Source of the DNA: Maea johnstoni
Taxonomy: Eukaryota > Annelida > Polychaeta > Spionida > Magelonidae
Assembly (NCBI GenBank): GCA_963942565.1
Contig: OZ012700.1
Coordinates: 30,845,589 to 30,909,588, forward strand
DNA length: 64,000 nucleotides
Reading direction: 5' to 3'
The position numbers were made by a program, and so were the translations under genes. Below, one piece after another: positions 1 through 9,759 of the stretch. How positions within the stretch are numbered: position 1 is the first letter of the stretch; each line of letters starts with the position of its first letter. The notes beneath the pieces are model-generated. The model did not search any database, had not been told where the DNA came from, and saw nothing but the letters and a program-made list of their open reading frames with translations.

Positions 1-128
1 AGAATAACTGAATAACCATAGGGAACCCACTTCCATACCTGGTTGAATCTGACCAGTTTCAATATAAGCTTTTGCTGGTAACCGCAAAATGCATTGTTGG
101 CGTAGGAATAAATTACATGTAGCATGTG

Positions 129-286
129 CTGTTAAATGAGAAAACCTATTAGGTAGAGGGAATTGCATAAGGTCATTTGGCGGACACTGGGTCATTGACG
201 TAATCTGTGCATCACTTGGCCTCCCACCTTTAGATATAAAGAGACATATTTAGTTGACCTTTAAGCACTCATTTATTCAATAATTG
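129..286. repeat. Direct repeat copy A (about 160 bp)
   Basis: About 160 bp that recur in the same orientation at 3734-3899 with roughly 85-90% identity by eye. Both copies hold the phrase GGCGGACACTGGGTCATTG and a TATA-like GATATAAAGAG near their right end, and both end in an ATTCA-rich tail. The repeat type is unknown: it could be a short dispersed element or the mark of a segmental duplication. Confidence 0.75.
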
Positions 287-289
287 GCA

Positions 290-1109
290 CCCTTGCATTA
301 GCACAAGTATGATGCAAGCTTTATAATCAGATAATTAAAGAACATTTACAAGGCAAATTTTCATCAGACCAACAAAACCAATAAGTGAAACTGTGAAAAA
401 AGTGATTCATATCAAAAATACTCTACGACGCTTGAAGTTGTACGTTGATTACATTATTACAGCTCCATCAAAAATCTCACATTTCTCATTGGGACCGGCA
501 TTGGGAGAGGTGAGCGTACGTAACACAACATTTCAATCGTAATGCACACGCCCTACAGTCTCAAAGCAATCGTTTTAGGACAAGTAGCAGTTTTTTTAAC
601 ACGTGTTAGAAAGAGCTTTAGATTCATAATACTCGTGTTGTATTATTTGTATTCTCATTTGTGTCGTTTTACAGTTATTTCTCGTTAAAATGAATCATAA
701 TGCAGTCTTGTTAAGAACATTTCAATTAATGTTTACATTCTTGTTGCAGTCTAAATGATCGATTTGCTATCATGTTGCATTCTCAATGCAATCGCGTATA
801 GGGTTCAGTGATTTCTGTATGTGGGAGCCCTGCTTTACCGTAGGAATAAACTAACAAATTAGAAAAGGTTCCTCTTTTTTTCTTTAAAGAATTTCTCTCG
901 GGAGAAACTGATATTTCTTAGGATATAAATACTTTGATCTTTAAAGAAAAAATAATTTTTCTATAACGAAAATTACATTCATTTTTACAAAGAGAAAATT
1001 ATTTTCCATTAAAAGAAAATGAATTTCTAATCATTTTTATAGATAACAATATTTGCAGGGATGGCATTGCGTTGAATTAAAATAGGAAATGCCACGTTTT
1101 AATATGGAA
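290..1109. other. AT-rich sequence without supported features
   Basis: No ORF with coding character, RNA gene or clear repeat was seen. The stretch is rich in A and T runs, especially around 870-1030. Confidence 0.5.
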
Positions 1110-2040
1110 TAATCTGTGATGATAACAATAAAGTTAATCTATTTTGGCATTCTTCCTGGCAAAATGGCCTGTATTCATGAAAGCCAGATACGTTCATGTG
1201 ATATTCTAACTTCAATCTTATCAAAACAGTATATCAGTCTGACAATTTTGGAGTTTATATCTCATTTTGCCACAAAAGCCCTTAACCTGAACAAGCCCCT
1301 GAGATGTTATTTACTAATATTTAAGTAGAAATACCCCTGAGCTACACTGGTGAAAATGGAACAAATAATGATGCCAATGATGGAGTAAATATTCAGTGTT
1401 AAGCATTCTTTCTGCCAAAATGCCTTGCTGTCATGGCAACCAGGAATTCTTATGTTGTATATTAACATCAATCTAATCAACACAGCAAAATATATCAGCC
1501 TGACAATTTTGGAGCTTTTTTCCCAATCTTAATAACAGCCCCTTAATATGTAGAAAACAGTTCTTTTTTTATTATTTTGATATCCATATTAAGGGGTTGA
1601 AACTCACAACTGAGCCTAGTAGACCTTGGTAGACTCTGGTAGATATCACGTAAGCACTCACAACTAATCTTGCAAATGTTTCTACCCATTTTGTAAAAAT
1701 GGAAATGTTGATGCCAAAATTCAGTAAATATTTCATCATAGGCACCTCCCTGCAAAACTGCCCGATTGCCATGGCAACCTTCAGTACATTTGGAGCGCTT
1801 TAGTTCTCCAATTCTCACTTTAAACCAAATACATGTGGTGCCTTTGCATATTCTCTTAGAACAGCGCAAATGAGTAAGTACTTTGGCCATGACCAAGCTA
1901 TCTGTTTCATGGGTTATTTTGCAGATTTTGGATGCCATTTTGATATGCAAATTAGGGGTTAAGAACTGATAGTTAAGCCTGGTAGGCAGAATGTTTGAAA
2001 TCAGCACCCCACAATTGTCTAAAAAGTGATGTCCGCCGAT
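1110..2040. repeat. Diverged tandem repeat, about 250-340 bp spacing
   Basis: Three diverged blocks share a common order of short phrases: a GATGCCAA-type start (1369, 1708), a CTG(C)CAAAATGCC-type centre followed by CATGGCAACC (1409-1443, 1750-1783) and a TATCAG.CTGACAATTTTGGAG phrase (about 1232 and 1494). The first block, from about 1117, is the most degraded. The minus-strand ORF at 1543-2049 lies across the repeat and has no recognisable domain, so it is not called. Confidence 0.5.
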
Positions 2041-2123
2041 TTTCAACACGAAATGCTCTATCAGCTTTAAATGATTCCCTCTTCTTTAGATTTCGAACAA
2101 GTCTACAAATGTAAATCTACAAA

Positions 2124-2350
2124 ACATTTCATTAGAGTCTCAATGAAATGAATCTGGACATGGTTAAAGCACATTTAAGGTACCATCATTTCTACACTTG
2201 TTGATTTCTAACACATTTCATTGGAATTCCAAGGAAATGAATGTGGACACAGTCAAAGTATTTCAAAGTTACAATTTCTTGTAAGTGTTGATATCGAAAA
2301 CATTTCGTTGGGATTCCAAGACAATAAATCTTGGCGAGGTAGAAGCATAG
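2124..2350. repeat. Tandem repeat, about 88 bp period, 2.6 copies
   Basis: Blocks starting at 2124, 2213 and 2300 each open with ACATTTC(A/G)TT and run through a CC-AAG(G)AAATGAAT phrase. The copies differ at many positions, so this is an old minisatellite. Confidence 0.65.
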
Positions 2351-2793
2351 CACTTGACATATCAATGAATATATCACAATTTCGCCATTCTTAACAAGTA
2401 AAGGACCACATGAAAAGCATTCACAAAGACACACACACACATATGATTTTTAGGAAATAGTTATTTACTTTTAAAGTTATCTTGATAGTTACTTTTATGG
2501 TTATGTGATAGTTATCTTAATTTGATAGCGCTCTTGCCTCGCCTGTATTACAATGTCCTGTCCCTAGGACACTTTGGCTTTAAGAGAAATTTGCAAAAAA
2601 GGCAAGTGAATTGTCATATATCATACATTTCATATATTGACCCAAGAAAGTATCATCCCTAGATAGTTATTTCTTAAAATGCTGCTCTGAAACTAACAGC
2701 AGCAATAACAGAAATAAGTATAATCCTATTGTATTGTACATTGCTGACTCATGCTAACATTATTACAGAAAATTGATATTTTAATGCAAAGAC
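2351..2793. other. Intergenic or intronic AT-rich sequence
   Basis: This should be the first intron of the PAN-domain gene transcribed leftward from 3117. No further PAN exon was recognised on the minus strand in this stretch or to its left. Confidence 0.4.
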
Positions 2794-2799
2794 ACTTAC

Positions 2800-3117
2800 T
2801 TCTTTTTCAAAGTAATTGTGACCCGCAAGTGCTGTCAATGTACCACAGGTTGGTGCTGTTGTGTTGCTCAACTGACATCTCCCCGTCCTCTCCTCATAGT
2901 TAAAAGACTTGCAGTCTGCATTCTCCGTACACCAGATACCACACCTTGACATGGATATTCCGGTGTAGGCTTGGATTACAGAACCTTGAAAAACGCTCCC
3001 TTCATCAAAACCACATTCGGCCCTTCTTGTAAATGTCCTTTCCTTCATCTCTTTGCAGATACATACTACTGAAAGACATCCGACCAGCAAGTACTGGAAT
3101 TCGACTTTGAAGATCAT
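2800..3117 (-). CDS. First coding exon of a secreted PAN/apple-domain protein
   Basis: The exon codes 106 residues from ATG at 3117 to a strong donor (GAA|GTAAGT) whose intron begins at 2799. Residues 1-21 form a signal peptide: a short basic start, then the hydrophobic stretch YLLVGCLSVVCIC. Residues about 35-106 match the PAN/apple fold: an opening CGF, paired cysteines in SRCGIWC, then DCKSFNY, a later C.L pair, and a final GHNYFEKE. PAN domains bind proteins or carbohydrates outside the cell and are common in modular invertebrate lectin-like and protease-like proteins. The reading frame continues past the donor for 16 codons, but these look like intron. The rest of the gene is not visible, so the full protein cannot be named. 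The secreted PAN exon itself is well supported. Confidence 0.75.
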
Positions 3118-3252
3118 ATTTTGGTTAAATTTATTAACTAGACTGCGAAAGCGAATCCTTTCCTTTTTAGAATATTTTCCTTTTTATTTAATGTTCGAGG
3201 TTACCCTTATTGACTTTTGTTCGTGGATAAGACTCCAACTGCACACAATTGA

Positions 3253-3432
3253 ATGTCCAACACCGATGACTTCATTGGTATTTGGGAGAATGTTTTCAGC
3301 GACTGTTGCACGTCTGAGTTGCGTGGCAACGTTGAATGCAGCAAAATAATAGCGACAGTGATACTAGTCTTGTTGTTGGCAAGTTTTCAATTTTATGGAA
3401 TCGATTTTCAGCGTTGTCATTACAGGAGGAAA
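3253..3432 (+). CDS. Possible first exon of a small single-pass membrane protein
   Basis: The ORF opens with ATG at 3253 and reaches a plausible donor (GGAAA|GTAAGG) after 60 codons. It contains a cysteine-bearing acidic N-terminus (DDFIGIWENVFSDCC), one hydrophobic segment (IIATVILVLLLASF) and a basic cytoplasmic-like end (HYRRK). It diverges from the PAN exon with only 135 bp between the two ATGs, which would fit a shared promoter. No family is recognised and the ORF is short, so this remains a weak candidate. Confidence 0.25.
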
Positions 3433-3733
3433 GTAAGGCATCCCGATATCATATTAATTCCACTTCACAAAATAACATGCAACTTTCAAAATAGTATTCA
3501 ATTTGGAGAATTATATCATGCAACTTACAACATATGATGCAACAGAAATATATTATGTAACTCAGGAAGGATGTATATTTTGGGGGAACATGTATAATGA
3601 CACCAGAAAAGTCATGGGTGTTGTGCCAGGTCATGCCCTTTTAGTTGGGAAGGTCACCAAGAAAGGGGAAACTATCATTTATTTTACCTTTCACATGAAG
3701 AGGCCATGCAGGTTATAGTCTCTAAACCTGGAG

Positions 3734-3899
3734 CTGGTAAATGAGAAAACCTACTTGGTAGAGGGGTATAGAGGGAATATAACAGGGTCATTTGGCGGAC
3801 ACTGGGTCATTGGCGTAATCCGCCCATCACTTGGCCTCCCACCTTTAGATATAAAGAGGCTTATTTCGTTGACCTTTTAGCACTAATTTATTCATTCAT
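3734..3899. repeat. Direct repeat copy B (about 160 bp)
   Basis: Partner of the repeat at 129-286, same orientation, 3.6 kb apart. It has about 13 extra bases near 3764-3776 that look like a local duplication of the GGTAGAGGG phrase. It carries the same TATA-like GATATAAAGAGG at about 3848. Confidence 0.75.
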
Positions 3900-4174
3900 T
3901 ATTTAGTTGACCAGGATGACAGGACTTTATTATCCAGATTTCAACCTTTTAAACCATTATAAATGCAAATTAAGATAGTCATGTGTTCGACCACAGTTAT
4001 TAAACACAACTGGATGTGTCATAACCTTTTATTTCCAGATAACAACCCTTCAGTTCATTATCAATGTATTAGTGCATGACAGCAGACAAAGGCAGTCTCA
4101 TCTGCGGAAATCATTTGCTAATATTGACAGCTTGTGTACACAGGGGCTTTTTAAAATGGTAGATGTAGATGATA

Positions 4175-5905
4175 ATAGACCGTGGGCTACTGGGGTAAAC
4201 CGTCCCCCCCCCCCCCCCCCCCCCCCTAGGGAATTTTTGGGACCTATATTTTTAGAAACCTTGGTGCCTGAGCTGCCAGAATCAGGTTGTCTAAGATCTG
4301 GCCAGTGGTGGGTGTGGTCGGTAGGCCCTGTCAAAGTCCGCTACCTCAGCCTCGGACGGTGAAAAATCACAAAATACTAAATCCATCACAGAATTTAATG
4401 TAAGAACCCTAACTATACCAAATAGTGTATGCCAATTCTAAATACCACTGGTAGAATTATTGAAAAGAGATATTTGGATTAGGTGCGATAATTTTGGAGA
4501 AAATCAGCATTTTTGATGGAAAAAGGCCGCTTTTTTACAGTTTTTTTACAATCGCTTCACTAATTTGAATTTTTTTGTTACTAAAAAAAAACCTGGACCT
4601 TGTATCATATATCAAACTGTTCCCGTGTCTGTTCTGATTAGAATGATACCACCCAGAAATTTCTGGGAGCCATGTGGCCTCCTCTGTGGGTGAGGCTTTA
4701 CCCCTACGCCTATTTAGAAAAATGCGCCAAAAATAGCTAAAAAATAGAAAAAATATTTTCAAAAATCAGAACCAAAGAAATTGAAAAGGAAACATTGCAT
4801 AGATCGATCAGACATGAATCTTAGGTATATGGAATGAATGCTGGTTGCCCAGCACATTAAGCAGAGTACCACCGTCCTATCAAAGGCTGTGGAACGGTAT
4901 TTTAGATGCTGTGCCAGCTGTCACCAACACTGCTCTAATAAATCCTCCCTCTGTCGCAGGGAGATCCTTCAGGTAGAACTGAGCAAAGGTTTGTGGATGA
5001 CTCCACACCCCAGCATCCATAATTTCTTTGAATGGCATGCAGGCCAGACTTGCCCATGTGGTCGAAACCCCTCTGATATCATGGCCCGGATGCTTATTTG
5101 CTGTCTCTGCTCGCCTGTTAAGTGTGAGTATGCCCCACAGATGCCCTCCTTCACCCAACCAGTCACTGTGCTCTTGGTTGCCTTGAAATAAGGCTCCCTT
5201 GAGATGAGTAAGAGGGCCTTTTCTCCCCCCCCCCCTGGCCCCTCTTCAAGGGTTTAGACAATTCTATGTACCATTTTAGAGGCCTGACGGGGCCATGTAC
5301 TCTGTTGTCTAGCAAAAAACTCTTCAAAACTGGGTAAGTTCACTCAGCTAGATGTGAAGGAAGCCAATTGGTTCTTATCCAATAGAAGGGATGGGAGAAG
5401 AACTCCATTTCCCACCACAGATCACCTGAGTCTATACTGCAGGAATGAACTCTGTCCTATCGCCTAGCCAAAGCTAGTTTTAATAGGACAGCTGTCTTCG
5501 CTGCCACCGACTTGCACAGGTGCCATGTGTAATGGCTCGAACAGGGCTCTCACCAAGTGTTTCAATACTGTTGCGAGGTCCCCTCACCTAGCTGAAGCTA
5601 GTTGCAATAGGAGATCTCTTTTTACTGCCACCCTTGGGAGGACCATGTCTCTCTGAGAGTCCTTGGACTGGCAGTTATCACATATATCCCTTTTAAAAGG
5701 GTTGAGAGATCTGTGTTCGAGGTTACCGTGGAACCATCAGGGAACCCTTGGTGTATGGCTGCCATAGCTGACCTATATCCCGCAATTATGGTTGGAGTCA
5801 GGGTCACCATCCAAGAACTCAACCACCTCTGTTAGAGGGGCCTGAGTGGGATCCACACCTCTTTCCATGCACCACCTTTGGTAGTGGTAAAGATGAGAAT
5901 AAGTT
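4175..5905 (-). mobile_element. DIRS-type retroelement, 3' fragment (left inverted arm)
   Basis: This is the 3' part of a DIRS-order element (tyrosine-recombinase retrotransposon, kin of LTR elements) read on the minus strand. It matches the right copy at 7600-9759 in inverted orientation, about 95% identical near the terminus and lower toward the inner end. The region 4880-5158 codes the end of the tyrosine recombinase, with an H-x-x-R-type motif (HDIRG) followed by DAGVWSHPQTFAQFYL. A long C-tract (4203-4226) lies about 30 bp inside the terminus. The copy is broken, with several breaks, and is 5' truncated at about 5905. It is a fossil of moderate age. Confidence 0.7.
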
Positions 5906-6310
5906 ACCAATACATAGTTAGATGGCAATTCTTTAATACACCAGAATTATCTTCAAAAAGTTGCTCATCCTGTCCAGTTCCTTCTCCTAGACTTGTAAAT
6001 ATTCCACATTTACAACAGATTTGTTATGTTTTGTGCTAAGCAATTGGGTTTCTTACTCAAATATGGCATCTGACAAGTCTAGTAGTACAGCCTCCTCCTC
6101 TTGATCTGCATCCTCCTGTGGGTCCTCTGATACGATACAAGAACATCAATGAGTTCTTGTGGCATCAGGTCAGCTTCACTCCACTTGGTTGTGAGTTTTC
6201 CATTAACGATATCTCAACCATGTTCTTCGAGGCCAAGAGATATTAGGCTTGGACTGATCAGCTCGTTCCGACATACGTGCCTAGTAATTTGCTCTCTCTA
6301 GATGTGCATT

Positions 6311-6574
6311 CTTGGGATCTGCCTTGGCCTAGTGGTTATGACACCTGGCTCCCAAGCGTGAGTTCACAGGTTCGAGTCTCCGCTGGGTCTCCAAAATAGC
6401 TTGTTGGCCAGGTTGCTATATAAATATGTGGCGTTGTGGTTCTTCTGCAACTGAAAGACCCCTTTGAACTGTTTGTAAAGAGAAGGGAATTTTTCCCCGG
6501 TTCCGGGTTTCTATCTCATTGTGATATGACCTAAGCTGTTGAAGGCGACGTAAAACCCCAAACCTTCCCTCCTT
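6311..6574 (+). mobile_element. tRNA-derived SINE
   Basis: The head is a tRNA-like pol III promoter with an A box GGCCTAGTGG at 6326-6335 and a B box GTTCGAGTC at 6370-6378, 34 bp apart and spaced as in tRNA genes. A tRNA-unrelated body follows, then a tail region GGCGACGTAAAACCCC with a CCTT-like end. Imperfect target-site duplications flank it: GATGTGCATT at 6301-6310 and GATGTACATT at 6575-6584. The anticodon region does not need to fold, because the element is far longer than a tRNA. It sits inside the right DIRS copy, so it is younger than that copy. Confidence 0.85.
6326..6378 (+). promoter_or_regulatory. RNA polymerase III A and B boxes of the SINE
   Basis: GGCCTAGTGG (6326-6335) fits the A-box consensus RRYNNARYGG at every position. 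GTTCGAGTC (6370-6378) fits the B-box GWTCRANNC at every position. Confidence 0.85.
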
Positions 6575-7831
6575 GATGTACATTTGAAGTGAGTCTCTAC
6601 ATTGTGGTAGAAGGCTGATGTCCACCCCATCATGGCTAGACAGCAGGTTACCTTGTATTGGTTTTAATCGTTCCATGAACTTCTCATACGGACAGAATCT
6701 TAGGGACAACCATTTCTTCAATTGGACCTGACTTGGTCAATTGTAATAGCTGTCTCCAAGGAGGGGTGGGGAGGGCACCTAAGAGATGGGGTGATCTCCG
6801 CACAGTGGTAAATGCCATAGGCCAAACGCCACATCCATAGCTTCTGGCAGTGCGGCTGACCATAAAGCATTCCTTTCCCCAGTTGCATGGTGTGGCTGTG
6901 GATGTCTTATCAGGCAATTCCACCACAGTTGCATACATCAACAAGGAGGGCGGAACTCAGTCACTCTCCCTGTGCCAACTGGCCCTACAGTTGTGGAAAT
7001 GGTGTAGACAGCATCAAATATTCACAGTGGCTATGGACATTGCGGGATCCAGGAATGTCCTAGCGGATGCCCTGTTCAGGTAAACACACCATCACCCTAA
7101 TGAGTGGTCTCTCCACAAGGTAGTGGTCATGGCGATGTTCGAACATTGGCCGGTTCCTTGTGTTGATCCGTTTGCATCAGAGAGGAATTACAAACTCCCA
7201 GTGTTCTTCTCAATGTGCCCATCTCTAACATTGAGCGGAATAAATGACCAAACATAGAACTTGGTGAATCTCTATGGGTATGCGTGCCCAACAAAAAATC
7301 TCACACCAAGAGTACTGAGAAAGCTGCGACTGCAGCCAACAGCTCAGATCCTACTGGAGGGTCCGTTCTGGCCCAGCCAGCTGTTGTTCAGCCAGCTAAC
7401 GAGCCTGTTGGTGGACCTCCCTTTGATGTTTCCACAGCGGGATAACCTCCTAAAGAACATGGTCACAAGGATGTTCTACCCAAAAGTGAACCAGCTTAGA
7501 CTAACTGTATGGCCTTCGTCGACCAGGGATTTTCAGCAGGGGATCCAGAGCCAGACTAGAATCAACTTGTATGGTTTATTATTGCTGTTTTAACCACTAA
7601 CGACGGTGGTGTGTGGAAAGAGGTGCGGATTCTTCTCAGGCCCCTATAAGGGGAGTGAGAGAGTTTTTGGATGGTTTGCATACCGTTCTACATCGAGACA
7701 GACCTCTGGCTCCGGCCACAATCGTGTGGTCTAGGTCGGCCAAGGCAGCCATTCACCAAGGATTCCCTGATGGTTCCATGGTATCCTTGAACACAGATCT
7801 CTCAATCCTTTTAAAAGGGATATACGTAGTA

Positions 7832-8312
7832 CCGTATTACCCCGCATACACCCTGCACCCCATAGATAATACGCACCCCCTACCCAAGTCCCTTACCCAC
7901 ATGTAAAATACAATGCCCCGTTAACTACACGCAGGTGGAGTTGGGGAGTGTGGAGTGTCCGGTTAAGTACTTGACCCTTGACCCATGTTGCTTCTTGAAT
8001 TAGAAGCTTACACCGTTTCTAGTGATCAGAGTCACTGTACAAGTTACCAGTACGGGTAGTCTATTTTTAAACATGAACTGGTACATATAGGGTATCAGAA
8101 TAGCAATCATCTTAACATCATCATGATGACAGGATAATAGACAATAGGAACCCACCAAAGATAGATGTTCGCTACTATGCATGCCCCGCACCCATAGCAT
8201 CACTGTAAAAAAAGTTCTGTTTATGTTTCTGTTTCTGTTGATAAAACGCACCTCCTCCTTGACATAGGTGTTGTGGTATATTAAAGTGTGTGGTGTACGT
8301 GGGGTAATACGG
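7832..8312. mobile_element. TA-flanked MITE (481 bp) inserted in the DIRS copy
   Basis: The ends are inverted repeats: CCGTATTACCCC at 7832-7843 and its complement at 8301-8312, extending to 21 bp with 19 matches. TA dinucleotides flank both ends (7830-7831 and 8313-8314). The left DIRS arm keeps the unfilled site at about 5670-5690, where a single TA stands at the matching position, so the boundaries are exact. There is no transposase ORF. TA duplication and a CCGTATT-type terminus suggest a Tc1/mariner/pogo-group driver, which is inference. Confidence 0.85.
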
Positions 8313-8681
8313 TAGCTGCCAGACCAAGGACTTTCAGAGAGACATGGGACCTCCCAACAGTATTGAAACACTTGGTGAGAGCCCTGTTCGAGCCATTACA
8401 CATGGCACCTGTGCAAGTCGGTGGGAGTGAAGACAGCCGTCCTATTGAAACTAGCTTTGGCTAGGTGATGGGACGGAGTTCACTCCTGCAGTATAGACTC
8501 AGGTGATCTGTGGTGGGAAAATGGAGGAGTTCTTCTTCCATCCTTTTTATTGGATAAGAACCAATTGGCTTCCTTCACATCTAGCTGAGTGAACTAACCC
8601 AGCTTTAAAGAGTTTCTGCTGGACAACAGGGTGCATGGCCCCGTCAGGGTCTGGTACATAGAATTGTCTAAACTCTTGAAG

Positions 8682-8717
8682 AGGGGAGGGGGGGGGGGTG
8701 GGGGGGGGGGGGGGGGG
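8682..8717. repeat. G-run tract, possible G-quadruplex
   Basis: Thirty-six bases are almost purely G on the plus strand, broken by single A and T bases. Corresponding C-runs occur at 5224-5236 in the left DIRS arm, and related C/G-rich tracts lie near both element termini (4203-4226 and 9716-9731). A stable G-quadruplex is plausible, and the exact run lengths may be assembly-uncertain. Confidence 0.7.
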
Positions 8718-9759
8718 TGAGAAGGCCCTCTTAATCATCTCAAGGGAGCCTTATTTCATCAAGGTAACCAAAAGCACAGTGTCTGGTTGGGTGAAGGAGG
8801 CCATCTGTGGGACATACTCACACTTAACAGGCGAGCAGATACAGCAAATAGGCATCGGGCCATGATATCAGAGGGGTTTCGACCACATGGGCAAGTCTGG
8901 CCTGCATGCCATTCAAAGAGATTATGGATGCTGGGGTGTGGAGTCATCCACAAACCTTTGCTCAGTTCTACCTGAAGGATCTCCCTGCCACAGAGGGAGG
9001 ATTCATTAGAGCAGTGTTGGTGACAGCTGGCACAGCATCTAAAATACCGTTCCACAGCCTTTGATAGGACGGTGGTACTCTGCTGTGCTGGGCAACCATC
9101 ATTCATTCCATATACCTAAGATTCATGTCTGGTCCATCTATGCAATGTTTCCTATTCAATTTCTTGGGTTCTGATTTTTGAAAATATTTTTTCTATTTTT
9201 TAGCTATTTTTGGCGCATTTTTCTAAATAGGGGTAGGGGTAAAGACTCATCCACAGAGAAGGCCACATGGCTCCCAGAAATTTCTGGGTGGTATCATTTT
9301 AATCAGAACAGACAGGGAAACAGTTTGATATATGATACAAGGTCCTGGTTCCCTATTTTAGTAACAAAAAAATTCAAAATAGTGAAGCGATTGTAAAAAA
9401 ACTGTAAAAAAGCGGCCTTTTTCCATCAAAAATGCTGATTTTCTCCAAAATTATCGCACCTAATCCAAATGTCTCTTTTCAACAATTCTACCAGTGGTAT
9501 TTAGAATTGGCATACACTATTTGGTATAGTTAGGGTTCTTACATTAAATTTTGTGATGGATTTAGTAAATTGTGATTTTTCACCGTCCGAGGCTGAGGTA
9601 GCGGACTTTGATAGGGCCTACCGGCCACACACACCACTGGCCAGATCTTAGACAACCTGATTCTGGCAGCTCAGGCACCAAGGTTTCTAAAAATATAGGT
9701 CCCGAAAGTTCCCTAGGGGGGAGGGGGGGAGGGTTTTCCCCAGTAGCCCACGGTCTATA

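Larger units (their letters stand above)
5930..9759 (+). mobile_element. DIRS-type retroelement, partial copy (right arm)
   Basis: Second DIRS-order copy, on the plus strand. In order it shows a gag-like start at about 6065 (serine-rich MASDKSS), an RNase H region at about 6700-7083 (TDAS-type start, then AYINKEGGTQS and a final AD.L), and tyrosine-recombinase sequence from about 7100 to 8975. A 0.8-kb non-coding tail ends at 9759, exactly where the inverted similarity to the left copy ends. Most of the reverse transcriptase is missing. It hosts two later insertions, a SINE (6311-6574) and a TA-flanked MITE (7832-8312). The copy is broken with many breaks. The left boundary is approximate, while the right end is set by the arm comparison. 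Confidence 0.65.

Noticed and set aside
1543-2049. Minus-strand ORF of 168 residues
   Set aside because: It lies in the diverged tandem repeat, has no domain or splice context, and its composition is that of the flanking sequence.
4072-4362. ORFs with proline or glycine runs around 4200
   Set aside because: They translate the C-tract at the DIRS terminus.
4838-5191. Plus-strand cysteine-rich ORF
   Set aside because: It is antisense to the tyrosine-recombinase end of the left DIRS copy. The mirrored ORF at 8759-9106 is the same shadow in the right copy.
6317-6392. tRNA gene
   Set aside because: The A and B boxes are tRNA-like, but the sequence continues into a SINE body and is bounded by target-site duplications at 6301 and 6575.
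8000-8371. Minus-strand ORF of 123 residues
   Set aside because: It crosses the MITE boundary into the DIRS arm, so it cannot be an ancestral gene.
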